The notes: generated from the sequence alone by a model not told the origin. A stretch of 64,000 nt of DNA from Hymenopus coronatus (GCA_030762935.1 CM060883.1:29382501-29446500), one strand, 5' to 3'. Positions 20,308-32,338 are shown, counted from the first letter of the stretch. Program-made: numbers and translations.

Positions 20308-20639
20308 CAGCAGTATAATTGTTTTTTCACACAGGCCGTGTGTAGGACGAGTTGGATAGACAAAATTCTTTTTACATAGGATTCATATTTGTCCATACTA
20401 TGAATCCTGTATCTAAAGTACTTGCAGACTGTAAGTCGCCATTAGGGTTGTCATCTTAAAAAGAATTTGAGATCACCTTGTGGTTTACCAGGAAAACATA
20501 CGAGTCAGTTGAGAAATTCAATGCTATGCCGGCATATAGCCGTGGTAGCTCAGTGGCAGAGCAACCGGCTAGAGATCGGGAGATCCGTAGTTCAAATCCC
20601 GGCTATGGCATTGAATTTTTCAATCTGACTCTACCTATC
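20308..20639 (+). repeat. T-family element, best copy, with tRNA-like core
   Basis: Inserted in an H-repeat with an 8-bp duplication CAATTGAT (20300-20307 and 20640-20647). The tRNA-like core (about 20539-20610) has a fully paired acceptor GCCGTGG/CTATGGC and T arm AGTTCAAATCC. An internal hairpin AGGATTCAT...ATGAATCCT lies near 20380-20415. An 8-bp duplication fits a hAT-type element as well as a short SINE duplication. Confidence 0.65.
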
Positions 20640-20821
20640 CAATTGATTATCGCTTTAGTCTAATGTATTCCCTTAGTTCTTATTCTTCTAATTATAAGGA
20701 ACTAAGTAACAAGACCATTCTGCTAATGTTTATCTCGTATGGTATAGTAAGAAGAATCATTTGTAAGAACCTTGTTTGTTGAACAGCTAGAGAAAGTCGT
20801 GTGAGTGTAACACATTTTTTT

Positions 20822-20970
20822 TTTGTTTTGTTTAAACACACATATTGGCCTTCAGGCGGGACCTAATTGGCCATCAGGGGAGAGAAAGAATGTCTTAGAA
20901 CACAAACACCCTATCCCTGCGCCATGAAGTACCAAAGCTAGATACTTTAGCGAGCGCGGCCATGGGGTGG
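20822..20970 (-). repeat. SINE fragment, family S6
   Basis: On the minus strand the head CCATGGCCGCGCTCGCTAAAG matches the S6 SINE at 32.1-32.3 kb. The remainder diverges, with only a loose body match. Confidence 0.4.
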
Positions 20971-20975
20971 GGGAT

Positions 20976-21120
20976 TATTCTTTGGTCATTGTCTTTTGAG
21001 ACAGTCCAAAAGGCAAAGTTACTCGTGTCCAGATCGATTACCTCTATCAGCACTTGGTGATTAGCCGCCGGCGAAGCCAAGTGATGATCTGAGTGTCTCA
21101 AAAGACTGACCAAAGAATAG
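20976..21120. repeat. Short element with ~27-bp inverted repeats
   Basis: ATTCTTTGGTCA..GTCTTTTGAGACA at the left is mirrored by TGTCTCAAAAGAC-TGACCAAAGAAT at the right with a 2-base gap, about 90 bp apart. It could be a small MITE or a remnant. Not seen elsewhere in the window. Confidence 0.5.
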
Positions 21121-21146
21121 GTTGGATAAAAAGTTGCTTATAAAAA

Positions 21147-22204
21147 CCTGGCCTTCTCTACATCTCTGTAACACATTATTGTTAAAAAGTTTATGCTTCT
21201 ATTTACTTTCTGCTAATCAAGAAAAAATTAGCAGAAATAATTTTATTACTTGCTTCCTTGTAAGTAGAAGCGAAATAAGAGAGTACCATAGGTTAAAGTG
21301 ACAGTCAAAAGCTGGTTGCTACGTGACTGAAGTTCCTTGGTTTGTATGGACAAGAGTTGACAAATTGCCGTATGAGAAAAGTGTAAGTACTCCAAAGCTG
21401 AAACCAATAACAAGGAATATCTAAAAAAACGAACAACTCCACGAAAAAATGTATGTAACATAAATTGTGTGTTTTAACATGCTTTTGATCTATCTTTACG
21501 ATTTACCAGCTGTGAAAAATTCCGTAAAATTCATCCAGAATAGTCTTCAGAGGCTACTTCCAGAAAATTCAAGATATGCAATTTATTTGCCAGGTAAATG
21601 TATTTAATATAAGATATTTTAATCAAATAAAATGTATATCTTGAATTTTCTAGGAATACTTTATTCTGGACGAATTTTACGGAATTTTGCACAACTGCTA
21701 AAGCGTAAGAGATAGACAAAATGTCACTACACAAAAAAATGTAGATCGCGATAAAACACTATTTATGTAATATACATTTTGTTCGTGGAGTTGATCGTTT
21801 TTGAGATATTCCGTGTTATTAGTTTCAGCTTTAAAAAATGTATGCTTTTCTCATACCTGGTTGGTCATATCGGACGATGGATGAAATCGGATAAATTATG
21901 CGCAAATGAACTCGGGGTCCATGGAGCTTAAAGTTACTCGACATTCGTCTTCCCAGTATAAGGAAAAAACCCGAATAAAACCTTATCCGGCTAATTTACC
22001 CTATGCGAGATTCGAACTCACGACCGTTTGAACGTGAGGCAGACACGCGTCCACCACTCTACCCAGGCGGGCTACAGGAACTTGTCAACTCCTGTCCATA
22101 CAAAGGAACTTCAGTCACATAGCAACCAGCTTTTGACTATCACTTTAACCTATGTTACTCCCTTATTTCGCTTCTACTTACAAGGAAGCAAGTAATAAGA
22201 CTAT
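21147..22204. repeat. H-repeat foldback with the 5' ends outward, interrupted by an S5 SINE
   Basis: Forward 5' half (to about 21625) joined to reverse 5' half, so both outer edges are TCTGATGTG-type ends and the palindromic ends are lost. The reverse half contains the S5 SINE. Confidence 0.75.
21860..22074 (-). repeat. tRNA-derived SINE, family S5 (Val-like head)
   Basis: Minus strand: GCCCGCCTGGGTAGAGTGG head with box A, box B GAGTTCGAATCTCG, then a body rich in GGATAAGG and GACGAATGTCGAG. Fairly complete copy. Confidence 0.7.
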
Positions 22205-22218
22205 TTCTGCTAATTTTT

Positions 22219-23104
22219 ACTTTCTCTATACGCACTATGTACATTGTGTATAGAGAAGGTATTGCACTCCACCAAAAAATTCGATACCGAGATTTCACCG
22301 GAAATATATGTTTTAGGGTCCCCAATATCCAAAAAAACCATTTTCACAAAAAGGTCCGTGTGTGTGTGTCCGTGTGTCTGTGAACACGATAACTCAAAAA
22401 CGAAAAGTCGGTAAAATACCAAACTTGGTATTTAAGTTTAGTATATACCAGGGATGCGACACGAAGATTTTGAGAAAAATCCCCCCACCCCAAACTACCC
22501 TTTACATGGGACTTTTTTGAAAATGTTGATTTTCTTAAAAATGGTTCTAACGATTTTGATTAAAATATCATATATTAAAGATATTTAGCTGACAAATAAT
22601 ATGTATATCTTGAATTCTCTGGGAATAGCTTCTAAAGACCTGTTTATTCTGGATGAATTTTGCTTAATTTGGCATAACTAGTAAACCGTAAGAGATAGAC
22701 AAAAATTTAGTATACAAGAAATGTAGGTCTTGTTAAAATACACAAGTTATGTCATATACATTTTTCTCATGGAGCTTACAGTTTTCGAGGTATTCATTGT
22801 TATTAGTTTCAGTTTTGAAGAACTCATACTTTTCTCAGACGGGAGTGTGCGGTTTCTTTGTTCTACTCCTGGCCAAGAAAAGAAGGGATTTATAATGACA
22901 ATTGCATAACGACAGCTTTTAAAACATTTGACTATGGCTTTAACCTGGTGTATTCCCTTATTTTTTCCTACTTATAAGGAACTAAGTAATAAGAACATTG
23001 TGCTAGTGAGTACCTCGATTAGCAAGATGCGGAAAGAAGAATAATCTTATGTAAGAAGTTTTGTAGAACAGCAAGTGAAAGTAATGTGAGTGTAACATAT
23101 AAGA
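22219..23104 (-). repeat. H-repeat, full length
   Basis: Complete reverse copy of about 886 bp from ACTTTCTCTATACGCACTAT to ATAAGA, with a short TG tract near 22363. Confidence 0.85.
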
Positions 23105-23297
23105 TTTTTTTACATGCTTCTTACAATGATAATAATGTCAAACTGACAAGCAGTCCCTCACTATACATAAATGGTGTCTTACAAGTTAATGAATGCTATT
23201 TATAAAGCCTTCCTAAAATTTAGGACCGGTAATTAATCAGGAAAATCAGTCGTTTAAGGCAGTCTTTGTTGCCTTGTATCTTATGTATTGATTAACG

Positions 23298-23820
23298 TTA
23301 TAGTTTCAAAGTTGGCGTACTGCTGGATTTGGACGCAGTTGAAGACGGTGTTAGAAATCTTGTGTACGTTGTGAAATGTATTCCTGCAGTCAAGTCCTCT
23401 TGGATTTGTTCAGTTGTGGTATACCAGTCGCCACCGAAATTCATTCTTAAAACTTTACTTTGTGCAACGTGCAGTGGCTTAAAAGTTGAATCCTCCATGC
23501 TGGAGCCGCGTAAACCAGCATTGGAAGAATCAGAGTTTTGAAGAGTTGAAGCTTCCTTTGTATCGATATACATCCTGACTTGAGTAGTGGATAAGAGTTG
23601 GATTGTCCTGGCTATTGCTTTCCATTTTGTTTGTTGTACATGTTTATATCTTAATAAGCGCTGAACTATTGACACACCGAGGTATTTGACTTGAGTATGC
23701 AATTTAGTTCCTTATTTCTGATTTTCAGTGTATTTGTTCATTTTGTAAAGCACACGTTTGTGTCTTTTCAGTGTTAAGATTTATTTTCCAATGCCTGGCC
23801 CAGTTCTCATATAAATATAT
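23298..23820 (-). pseudogene. Jockey-type RT C-terminal remnant
   Basis: Read on the minus strand, the upstream part gives a WARHWKINLNTEKTQTCA-like thumb segment, then a stop. The downstream frame carries VKYLGVSIVQR, KRKAIART-like KWKAIARTIQL, and VAQSKVLRMNF...YTTTEQIQEDL. These match the region just after the RT palm of Jockey-clade ORF2 proteins (YLGV, VQN/LR-I motifs). The middle is garbled by frameshifts. Palm motifs are absent, so this is an old fragment, and of a lineage different from the pair at the left of the window. Confidence 0.65.
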
Positions 23821-23825
23821 GTGGG

Positions 23826-24117
23826 TGTATAGACCACCTGGGTCCGCAGACAACCATCAGCGACATCCCGCCACCGAGAGCTGTATTTCCAGAGCGCAGT
23901 CACCTCCACGAAATGGCGCCTCTGCCACAGAAAGAAGCCGGTTGAGATGAAATGATGGGATAGGAAGTTCGGGGGGATGAAGAATCCTCCTTAGTATTCG
24001 CCTAGTGACCCGGGAAACCCCCCCAAAAATCTATGGGTCAGAGAGGCGGCGGGGAACCGATCCCACGACCTCCCGAATGCCAGTCCCACACTAAATGCCT
24101 GAGCCACCTGGCTCAGT
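23826..24117 (-). repeat. tRNA-derived SINE, family S4
   Basis: Minus strand: head GAGCCAGGTGGCTCAGGCAT with box A, box B-like GGGATCGGTTCCCC, body with TTTTGGGGGGGTTTCCCGGG and CTTAGTGGAGG-like motifs. Only one copy in the window; the left boundary is uncertain. Confidence 0.6.
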
Positions 24118-24670
24118 AATATCGTTTGTCTTTTCTGCATATTAAAAATAATTATTTTCTTTCTGCTAATGGTTACCTGGGTCTATTAAAGTTGAAACGA
24201 ATACATTCTGAGGTCACTGTAATTATTTGCGCCATTTATACTTCAAAATCTGTCTTTAATTGGCAAGTACTATGAATAGAATGATTTATATGTAGTAATG
24301 TACCTTGTAGGGTAAGCCTTAAACTACCAGCATTGACCCATTACAGTATGCCATGTTTGGTAGATAGCCTATTTTTGGAGGTTTATTGCCTATTTAAAAC
24401 CGATATGGCATACTCCAACCAGTGCCTGCTACTATTTCTGGAAGTTGAGTGCCCCAAATCTGAAGAAGCACTATTTACCAAGTCTCGTTTTCTACGGGAC
24501 CTTGAAAGAGAAATTCGGACACGTGTTGGGTTCTGTTTTTATTGTAATCTTTTCTTACTCAATGGGCCTCTCCCTGCCTCCTGATGTTCTATATTTATTT
24601 TCATTAAGAATTAAGGCAAATATTTCCAGAAATTATTTATCCCCTAAAAATAAATCTTTAGTTAATGTTT
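24118..24670. other. No feature recognised
   Basis: AT-rich sequence with short chance frames only. Confidence 0.4.
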
Positions 24671-26065
24671 ACTTTCTCTACTTAGAACATGGTAGAGAAG
24701 CAATTGCATTCTACCCAAAAATTCGATACCCAGATTTCACTGGAAATAAACGTTTTAGAGTCCCTGAATAAAATAATTCTTAGAAAAAGGACTGTTTGAA
24801 CACAATAACTCAAAAACGAAAAACGATTAAATACCGAACTTGATATTTAAGTTCACCATCTTCCAAGGATACGACTCAGGAGATTTTCAAGAGAATACCC
24901 CCACTCGAAACTATCCTTTACGTGGAAACAATTTCGAAAATTTTGATTTTTTCAAAAATTGATCTAACGATTTTGGTTAAGTGTCGTATATCAAAGATAT
25001 TTATAAGACAAAATACAAAATGTATACCTTGAATTTTCTGAAAACTTCTTCATTATGGATGAATTTTGCATTACTGATAAACCATAAGAGGTACCTATAC
25101 TAAAATTTCTGCATAAAAAATGTATGTCTCGTTAAAACACACAATTTATGTCCTATACATTTTTACTTTCTGTACACTTCTGTACATAGTGTATGGAGAA
25201 GGAATTTTAATGCACCAAAAAATTCGATACCGAGATTTCACCGGAAATACATGTTTTAGGCCCCCTGAATCCCAAAAAAAAAACAGTTTAGAAAAAGGTC
25301 CGTGTGTGCGTGTATGGTGCGCGCCTGTGGACAGCATAGCTCAAAAACGAAAAGTCCGTTAAATAATAAACTTGGTATTTAAGTTTGGTATCTTCAAAGT
25401 ATGCTTTACGAAGATTTTAAATAAAATCCCCCCACCCTCAACTACCCTTTACATGGAGCTTTTTTTTTTTTTCGAAAATTTTGATTTTCTCAAAAATGGC
25501 TCTAACGATTTTGATTAAAATATCGTATATTAAATATATTTACCAGACAAATAAAATGTATAGTGTGAACCTTTTGGGAGCAGCCTCTGAAGACTACTTT
25601 ATTCTGGATGAATTTTACGAATTTTGCATAACTGCTAAACCGTAAGATATGGACAAAAACTTACCACACAAAAAATATAGAGCACATTAAAACACACAAT
25701 TTATGTTATATACATTTTTTATTGGAGTTGATCGTATTGAGATATTTCTTGTTTTTGTTTTCAGATTTAAAAAATTTACTTTTCTCATACAGGAATTTGT
25801 CAACCCTTATCCATACAAACAAAGGAACTTCAGTCACATAGCAACCAGCTTTTGACTATGACTTTAACCTATGGTACTCCCTTATTTCTCTGCTATTTAC
25901 AAGGAATCAAGTAATAAGACTATTTCTGCTAATTTTTTTCTCGATTAGCATGAAGTAAGTAGCAGCATAAGCCTTTTAACAATAATTTGTTGCAGAGATG
26001 TAGTGAAAGTCATGTGAATGTAACACGTCAGATTTTTTCCTGGAGTTTACCAATTCCGAGATATT
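24671..26065 (-). repeat. H-repeat, outer copy split by a younger H-repeat
   Basis: Reverse copy running 24671-25164 and resuming at about 26033 with TCCTGGAGTTTACCAATTCC, the normal continuation of the family (GTGGAGTTGACCGTTT). It is lost soon after. The younger copy sits exactly in its T run. Confidence 0.75.
25165..26032 (-). repeat. H-repeat, full length, nested in another H-repeat
   Basis: Begins ACTTTCTGTACAC and ends CGTCAGA. On both sides only T bases lie between it and the interrupted older copy, so there is no target duplication beyond T. This locus helps define the true ends of the family. Confidence 0.85.
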
Positions 26066-26260
26066 GGGTAATTCCTGGGGAGATGGCCATAGGGAAGGAT
26101 GACCAATGGATCTCAATCTCACAGTTGTGGAGTGATGCTTTTGAAATTCGACTGCCGACAAGCCTTCAATCCTTGTTATTAATTGTTGATCACGTGCAGT
26201 GCTTATAGTAGCATTTCCGCTGGTTTATTTCTGTTATTACTTTCCACACAGTCAATTATT

Positions 26261-26694
26261 GCTTTCTCTATACATACTATGTACATAGTGTATAGAGAAG
26301 GTATTGTATTCCACCCAAAAATTCAGTCGCCCTCCGTAGTGTAATGGTTACCATGCTAACTCCATATACCGAGGGTCGCGGGTTCAAACCCGGCGGAGGA
26401 CGATGGATTTTTTCGGGCGTAAAAATCCTTAGCATGGCTTCCTTCGGAAGGGAAGTAAAGCCGTGGGTCCCGTGTCGTAGATTTACGGCATGTAAAAGAA
26501 CCTCAAGCCTGATAAGAGAGGCCTCTGAGCAAAATTAAGCGATCTTTCACGCCCAATATAGAATGGGACGCTGAGAACCAAAGCAGTTAAAGAGCGTCCA
26601 TAAATATCAGGCCATTTCCATTTCACCCAAAAATTCGATACATGTCTTGACCCCCTAAATCCAATAAAAGCATTTTTAGAAACATGTCCGGCTG

Positions 26695-26730
<36 letters not shown>

Positions 26731-27358
26731 GACAGCATAGTTCAAAAACGAAAAAGTTCGTTAAATACCAAACTCCAATGGTGCGAAACGGAGATTTTCA
26801 AGAAAATCCCACTACTACCCTTTACATGGAAAAATTTTCGAAATTTTGATTTTCTCAAAAATGGTTCTTACGATTTTGATTAAAATCTCTTATATTTAAG
26901 ATATTTACATAAAAAATAAAATTTATATCTTGAATTTTAAGGGAATAGCCCTGAAGATCTCTTTATTCTGGATTTTTTTTTTAATTTAATTTTGCATAAC
27001 TAGTAAACCGCAAGAGTTAGACAAAACTTACTACACTAAAATGTGGGGCTCCTTAAAACACACAATTTATGACATTACTTTGTTTTTCCTGGAATTGACC
27101 GTTTTAGAGACAGTCCTTGTTAATGGTTTTAATTTTAGAATATATAATAAACATTTTTCTCACACATGAATTTGTCAACTCCTGACCACGCAAAGAAACG
27201 GATTGCAATCCCATAGCAACTATATTTTAAAACATGTGACTCTCGGTTTAGTCTAGTGTATTCTTTTATTTCCCTTCTACTTACAAGGGAGTAGTAAGAC
27301 CGTTTGTTTCGATTATGACGAAGTGGATAGAAGAATAAGCTTACTAACAATAATTTGC
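26261..27358 (-). repeat. H-repeat, interrupted by an S1 SINE, 5' end cut by an S3 SINE
   Basis: Palindromic end at left, an S1 SINE inserted only ~60 bp in, an expanded TG tract (26694-26730), and loss of the last ~50 bp where the S3 SINE starts. Confidence 0.8.
26325..26623 (+). repeat. tRNA-derived SINE, family S1, full length with target-site duplication
   Basis: Most complete S1 copy: TCCTCCG..CGGAGGA acceptor-like pair, box A TAGTGTAATGG, box B GGGTTCAAACCC, and tail GAGCGTCCATAAATA. A 13-bp duplication, CACCCAAAAATTC (26312-26324 and 26624-26636), flanks it. Confidence 0.9.
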
Positions 27359-27495
27359 TACGTGATCGAGTGGTCACGAGCTGACTTCTCACCCAGAGGT
27401 CCCGGGTTCGATTCTCGTCTATAGCGGGGAATTTTTCTTTAGTCAGAATTATTTACTATCCCCCACAGAGTCTGGAAGTATGTATAAGAGTGAAT

Positions 27496-27542
<47 letters not shown>

Positions 27543-27668
27543 AGGAAAATATAATGATTTAAAAAAAAAAAAAAAAAAGAGAGAGAACCTACAGACGAGT
27601 TGTTTCAAGTGCAAAGCCCCCGATATGACCTTAGTTGTTAAAGGGGGCAATGTAAATGAAAGAAAAAA
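27359..27668 (+). repeat. tRNA-derived SINE, family S3, with (TG)n and poly(A) inside
   Basis: Head CGTGATCGAGTGGTCACGAG, box B GGGTTCGATTCTCG, body CCCACAGAGTCTGGAAGTAT, then (TG)n at 27494-27539 and an A run near 27559, then CAAAGCCCCCGATATGACC. The tail matches the 20.0-kb copy. Confidence 0.8.
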
Positions 27669-27872
27669 ATACTGAATACATAAGATGTTTCGATTAACGA
27701 ATAGACCTTTATTGCACGAACCTCACATGAAAATACGAGCAGTAGCAACGATAAAGACGCAAAGGAGTAGTGTTACGATAAGGTTATAATATAAGTAATT
27801 CCAGCTTTATCAGACTAATCCCGTTTTTACTGGCTAGGACAGATCCGTGCATGTAAATCACCTTTTAAACTT

Positions 27873-28545
27873 TCGACGTGTTCCATTCATATGACTTTCT
27901 CTACATCTCTAACAAATATTTGTTAGCAAGCTATCTTCTATTTCATGCCAATCGAGATAAACATTACAAGAAATTACCATAATTACTTGCTTCCTTGTGA
28001 ATAGAAGGAAAATAAGGGAATACACTAGGCTGAAACGTTAAAAAGCTGGTTGCCAAGTGGTTTAAATCCGTTTCTATGCAGGGCCAGGTGTTTACAACTG
28101 GCAGTGTGAGAAAAGTTTAGCATTTTAAAACTCAAACTAATAACAAGAAATATCTCAAAAATGGTCAATTCTACGAGAAAAAAATTGACATAAATTGTGT
28201 GTTTTAACGTGTTTTGTGTAGTAAGTTTCTGTCTATCTCTTACGGTTTACCAGTTAAGCAAAATTCATTCAGAATAAAGAGGTCTTTAGAGGCTATTCTC
28301 AGAAAATTCAAGATAATCATTTTATTTTCCGTTTAATATAGGGTATATAATATAGAAATATATTTAATATATTAAAGATAATTACATGACATCAAATGTA
28401 TATCTTATATTTCTAGGGAATAGCCCCTGAGTTCCTCTTCATTCATTCTGAACGACTTTTGCATAACTGGTACACCGAAAGAGGTAGGCAAAAACTTACT
28501 ACACAAAAATGTAGATCTCGCCAAAACACACAACTTATGTTGTAG
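27873..28545. repeat. H-repeat foldback with 5' ends outward
   Basis: Forward 5' half to about 28335 followed by a reverse segment of the 5' half. The right part is interrupted by a transposase relic and an S2 SINE and may resume at 29608. Confidence 0.65.
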
Positions 28546-28569
28546 TCTACAGATAGGTATTCCGAAGTC

Positions 28570-29190
28570 AGCAATGCAGAAGAGATTGAAATTGCATTGC
28601 TATAACATTTAGCTCTTCAATGCAATAAAACCACAGGATAATTGCTGCAAAGAATTGAGGACGAACCTCAATTGTTTAAGATGAGACCACTTTCCATTAA
28701 ATGATTGTGCTAATCGGCACAATTTCCGAATTTGTGACTTCGGAAATGCACGTGTGATACACCAACATATTTCTAAAGTAAACATTTGGCCGGCCTTAAA
28801 GACAAGAAATTTTTTTGTACATTCCTTTGTGTTGAAAAAGACCATCAACATGCTACAGGATTTCCTGTTTCCTCAAATCGGGCAAGTGGAGATGGCGTTG
28901 CAAATATTCTTTTAACAAGATGGAGTTCTGTGACAATTCGCAAACCATGTCCGAGAAGAGTTATATACTCGATTTCCAGACCTATGGACTGGCAGAAATG
29001 GACCGATCTCATGGCCGGCTAGAAGTCTAGATCTTACTCCAGGTATTCAGTGAAAGAATTGAGAATATCAATTATCTAAAACAAACAATCAGACAAGCAA
29101 TTGCAAGCAATCTTGTTAGAGTGTGAGCTGAAGTTCAATTTCACCGAGACCTCTGTCGTGTCCTGAATGGTGCCTATAATGAAACTCACT
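28570..29190 (+). pseudogene. Tc1/mariner (IS630-like, DDE_3-type) transposase relic
   Basis: Conceptual translation in shifting frames gives CANRHNFRICDFGNARVIHQ, then QIFF-stop-QDGV with a catalytic-Asp block, HVREELYTRFPDLW, GRNGPISWPARSLDLTP (third-Asp region, Asp not kept in its usual context), and the C-terminal INYLKQTIRQAIASNL...AYNETH. This order is that of arthropod DDE_3-type transposases. At least three stops and several frameshifts make it non-functional. Same family as the relic at 61.8 kb. An inverted-repeat end may lie near 29280, but I could not pair it. Confidence 0.65.
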
Positions 29191-29413
29191 AATTTTATTT
29201 GGAAACTGTTTGACTTGATTAGTTAATTAAAAGTACTATCAATCAATTATGCACAATGCGTTCATAGTGAGCTCGTAAAACCCCATCATTCATTCCTGGA
29301 AACCCTGTATGATTCAGGTTTTAAATTTAGACGCTCTACCCAGCCATTTGACCTTGAGAGTTCTGCTGCAGCTCTACCAGCTTTGGAACGAAAATTTCGC
29401 TTGTTCCCAAATA

Positions 29414-29606
29414 GTAAAATGGCACCGTAGGCGATGACACTGATGATTTATGGAAGGTGATGGCGGGGAAAACCGGAGAACCGGGAGAAATCCCGCCCCT
29501 GCACCACTTTGTCCACCACAAAGGCCACAGGAGGTCGCTTAGGATCGAACCCGGGCCGTCTAGGTGAGAGGCGAGAGTTCTAACCAATCAGCCACGGCGG
29601 GGCCCT
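29414..29606 (-). repeat. tRNA-derived SINE, family S2, 3' part shortened
   Basis: Minus strand head GCCGTGGCTGATTGGTTAG, box B GGGTTCGATCC, body GGCGGGATTTCTCCCGG and CCGGTTTTCCCCGCC. It ends in the GGTGCCATTTTA region without a poly(A) tail. Confidence 0.75.
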
Positions 29607-29607
29607 A

Positions 29608-29865
29608 AATGCCATATATTAAGATAAAGATATTTACTTAGAAAATAAAAGGTATATCCTGACTTATTTAAGAATAATCCCTGAAGTCCTCTTCATGCTG
29701 AATAAATTTTATACAACCATAAGAGACAGACAAAAATTAAGGAACTAAGAGCTATTCTGCTAATGTTTATATCGATTAGCATCTGTAGATAGAAGAATGA
29801 TCTTTTGTAAGAATAGATTATTAGCAGAAAAGGTAAAGAAAAGCATATGAATGGAGCACATCAGA
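29608..29865 (-). repeat. H-repeat, 5' end part
   Basis: Reverse fragment from the ATATATTAAAGATATTTA block to ACATCAGA with an internal deletion. Probably the continuation of the copy broken at 28545. Confidence 0.65.
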
Positions 29866-32109
29866 TTTTTCGTCTGCATGAACCGGTTACCACGGGAAAC
29901 TGTGCATTGTATAGTTCTTAAGCCATATAACAAATATAAGGACGGGCCACAAGTTTGCTTGCTGCCATGATTTCAATTTTATTTGAATTTGTATTAACCT
30001 AGAACATTTTTACAAACCCATATAGGTATATAAAAGTTGCTTGGAGAGTGGAGGGAGAGTTTAAAAATTTAGAACGAGAGAGTGAGGAATAGGAAGGAAG
30101 AGGGTTTGGGATACAGAAGGGGAAATAAATTAAAGCAGAGGGGTAGTAACAAAAGATGTCATATTTAGATAGCCCAATAGTGCGAATAGAGCTTCGTAAA
30201 TAAGTTTATTTGATAAATGCAACGGAATTTGAAACTAGCTTTTTCAAATTTTAAAACAAATGGAATCCAAATTCGTTAACTTTCTCTGTTTTTTAAGAAA
30301 ACCTTATGATTGCCCATTAGCCAGTTATGAAATGGAAAACAGGCTCGCGTATTATGCATACGTACTGCCGCAAGGGTTTCTCGTAATGAAGCATCCGGTG
30401 TTTTTAATTACAGAGACATCTGAAATGAATGCTGCAGAAGTGCCACGTGCGAAATATAAAAAGTTGCTCTTCTAATTATAACACAATGCCCCATGCCTTG
30501 TGGGGGGAGAACGTCCTATATAAAGAGGCTGGGACTTCAGATTAAGGTTTATTATAGGTGAAACCCTCTGGTCATTCTTCGTGAAACCCGCTGAGTTAAG
30601 AATACAAAGTTATGAAGACTAGCAATCGTATTTTGCTGCTTTTCACCTAAAAGCTGAATATTTTCTCGTTGGTGAACTTGCTCGATTCTTAGGTTTTTCT
30701 TGGCAACGAACTCTTTTTTCAATTTTTACAGTGTTACGTTTTTCTTTCGTTTAATTTCAGCTGAAATTCGCTTATGTCGAAAGATATATTTTGTATAGCT
30801 TACATTTTCAAATAAAGCCAAACTTACAATTTTCCCGCTCCTTAACTTCACTGCATTACTTAAGAGTTAATTCGTAAACAAATTAACCGCCAACATGTAA
30901 TAAACACAAAATTTTCCACTAGTTTACTTACCTTTGTATAAATTGTGGGTTTTGGTGCTTAAACAGCGAAGCAAATAGACCAAAGTTTTGCTTGCTTTTC
31001 CATGAACTATTCGATAGTGTTATTTGAAATATCCATTCCGTTTTACTTTTGTTTCTAGCATATACATCATAACCTTGAAATTCACGAGCTTTAAAATTTG
31101 CGTCTGTGTTATTAAAAATTAACGAAAAATTACAGTTAATGATTACGTGCACTACAATATAATATGTGGGCGACGCGTTTGCGTTTATCTCCATTATTGA
31201 GTTGTCCTTTATATGACATTTAGGCCACAAGCACAATGCACGGGAAATTATGATAGATCACTCGCTCTCATTTGTTGGAAAACAGTTGACAACAGCATCG
31301 GAAACATTTTAAATACGCTTATCCCATTTAAGGCAGATATTTTTGTGTCTCTGTGCTATTATATAAAGCAATTCTATTATTTTAGGCAATATTTAACACC
31401 TGCAAAGTGAACGCTGTTAATAAATATGGACTTTATAAATAATAAGAAAATGTACAAAGGGATTTTATATCGTAAGTATAGTTTGACTAGCAAAAAACTT
31501 GACTGTCGAACCCTGAGAAGTCCAGCTGAGCAAAAATGAATGTAGAGAATGAACATGGCGTCGCTTAGCCGTGTGGAAGAGCCCCAATGGCAGTAAGGTG
31601 TAAATATAGCCCCGGCTTCGGGGTCAATGATGGTCACACAAATGAACTTACCTTTAAGCGCCAGTGTCACACGGTTCCTTGGTGCAGCAGCTAGAGGCAG
31701 ATGCTATTAATGCAGGTTTATCATGACTTCAGAAATTATCTCGACACTTTTTTCTTACTTAACGCTGGTCCAGATGCCTCCCAGCTTCTCTTAACTCTTG
31801 CCAATATTTGCCAACTGGCTAATCTTAGCTCCGCGAAAACTTGGCTTACCTCGAAGAACACCTCATGCTTATTGATTGTTGTTCCGCTAAAAAAATAGTA
31901 AACACCTCATGGTTTACTTTCGTCTTTTATTAATGAACTTAAAATTAGTAAAAATGGTGTGTAAAACTAACCACAGCATTAACTGAAAACATCGATTCAT
32001 ACAAAATTTCAAATTGTCACGTGGTAATTAATCGAATTAACTTGTTTACTACAAATTCGAAAGCTTCATTCGCCAATATCCACCTGAAGAAAGCCACTGT
32101 TTCTTTTTT
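29866..32109. other. Low-repeat stretch, no gene supported
   Basis: About 2.2 kb without members of the window's repeat families. Short frames up to about 100 codons exist, but none has recognisable motifs or splice context. Could be intronic or intergenic. Confidence 0.4.
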
Positions 32110-32338
32110 TGCTTTTTCTTTTAAACAGTACCGGAGTCTGGTCAGGACTCCGGCGCTATATCCCCTATTTACATCCCCCCCCCCTGTATGATTACTGGTT
32201 TTACTGTTCCTTTACACCAACATATACACATTGCACAAACATATAACACCCATGCCCAAGGCGGGACTCGAACCCACGATCCCCTGCCCACGAAACACCA
32301 AAGCGAGACGCCTTAGCGAGCGTGGCCATGGGGACTGA
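32110..32338 (-). repeat. tRNA-derived SINE, family S6, with 3' hairpin
   Basis: Minus strand: head CCATGGCCACGCTCGCTAAG, box B GTGGGTTCGAGTCCCGCC, body, and near the 3' end an inverted pair CCGGAGTCCTG..CAGACTCCGG about 4 bases apart, followed by an A-rich end. The 3' hairpin is a distinctive trait of this family. Confidence 0.7.

Larger units (their letters stand above)
19347..20814 (-). repeat. H-repeat, full length, carrying two nested insertions
   Basis: Palindromic end at left, TCTGATGTG-type end at right (degraded). An S3 SINE and, further on, a T-family element interrupt it. Removing both leaves a normal-length copy. Confidence 0.8.

Noticed and set aside
20539..20610. Functional tRNA gene
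   Set aside because: The cloverleaf is plausible, but it lies within a dispersed element with degraded sister copies. Ser anticodon and short variable arm do not agree.
30260..30475. 71-codon ORF with protein-like start
   Set aside because: No recognisable motif, splice context or repeated occurrence. The length is expected by chance in this much sequence.
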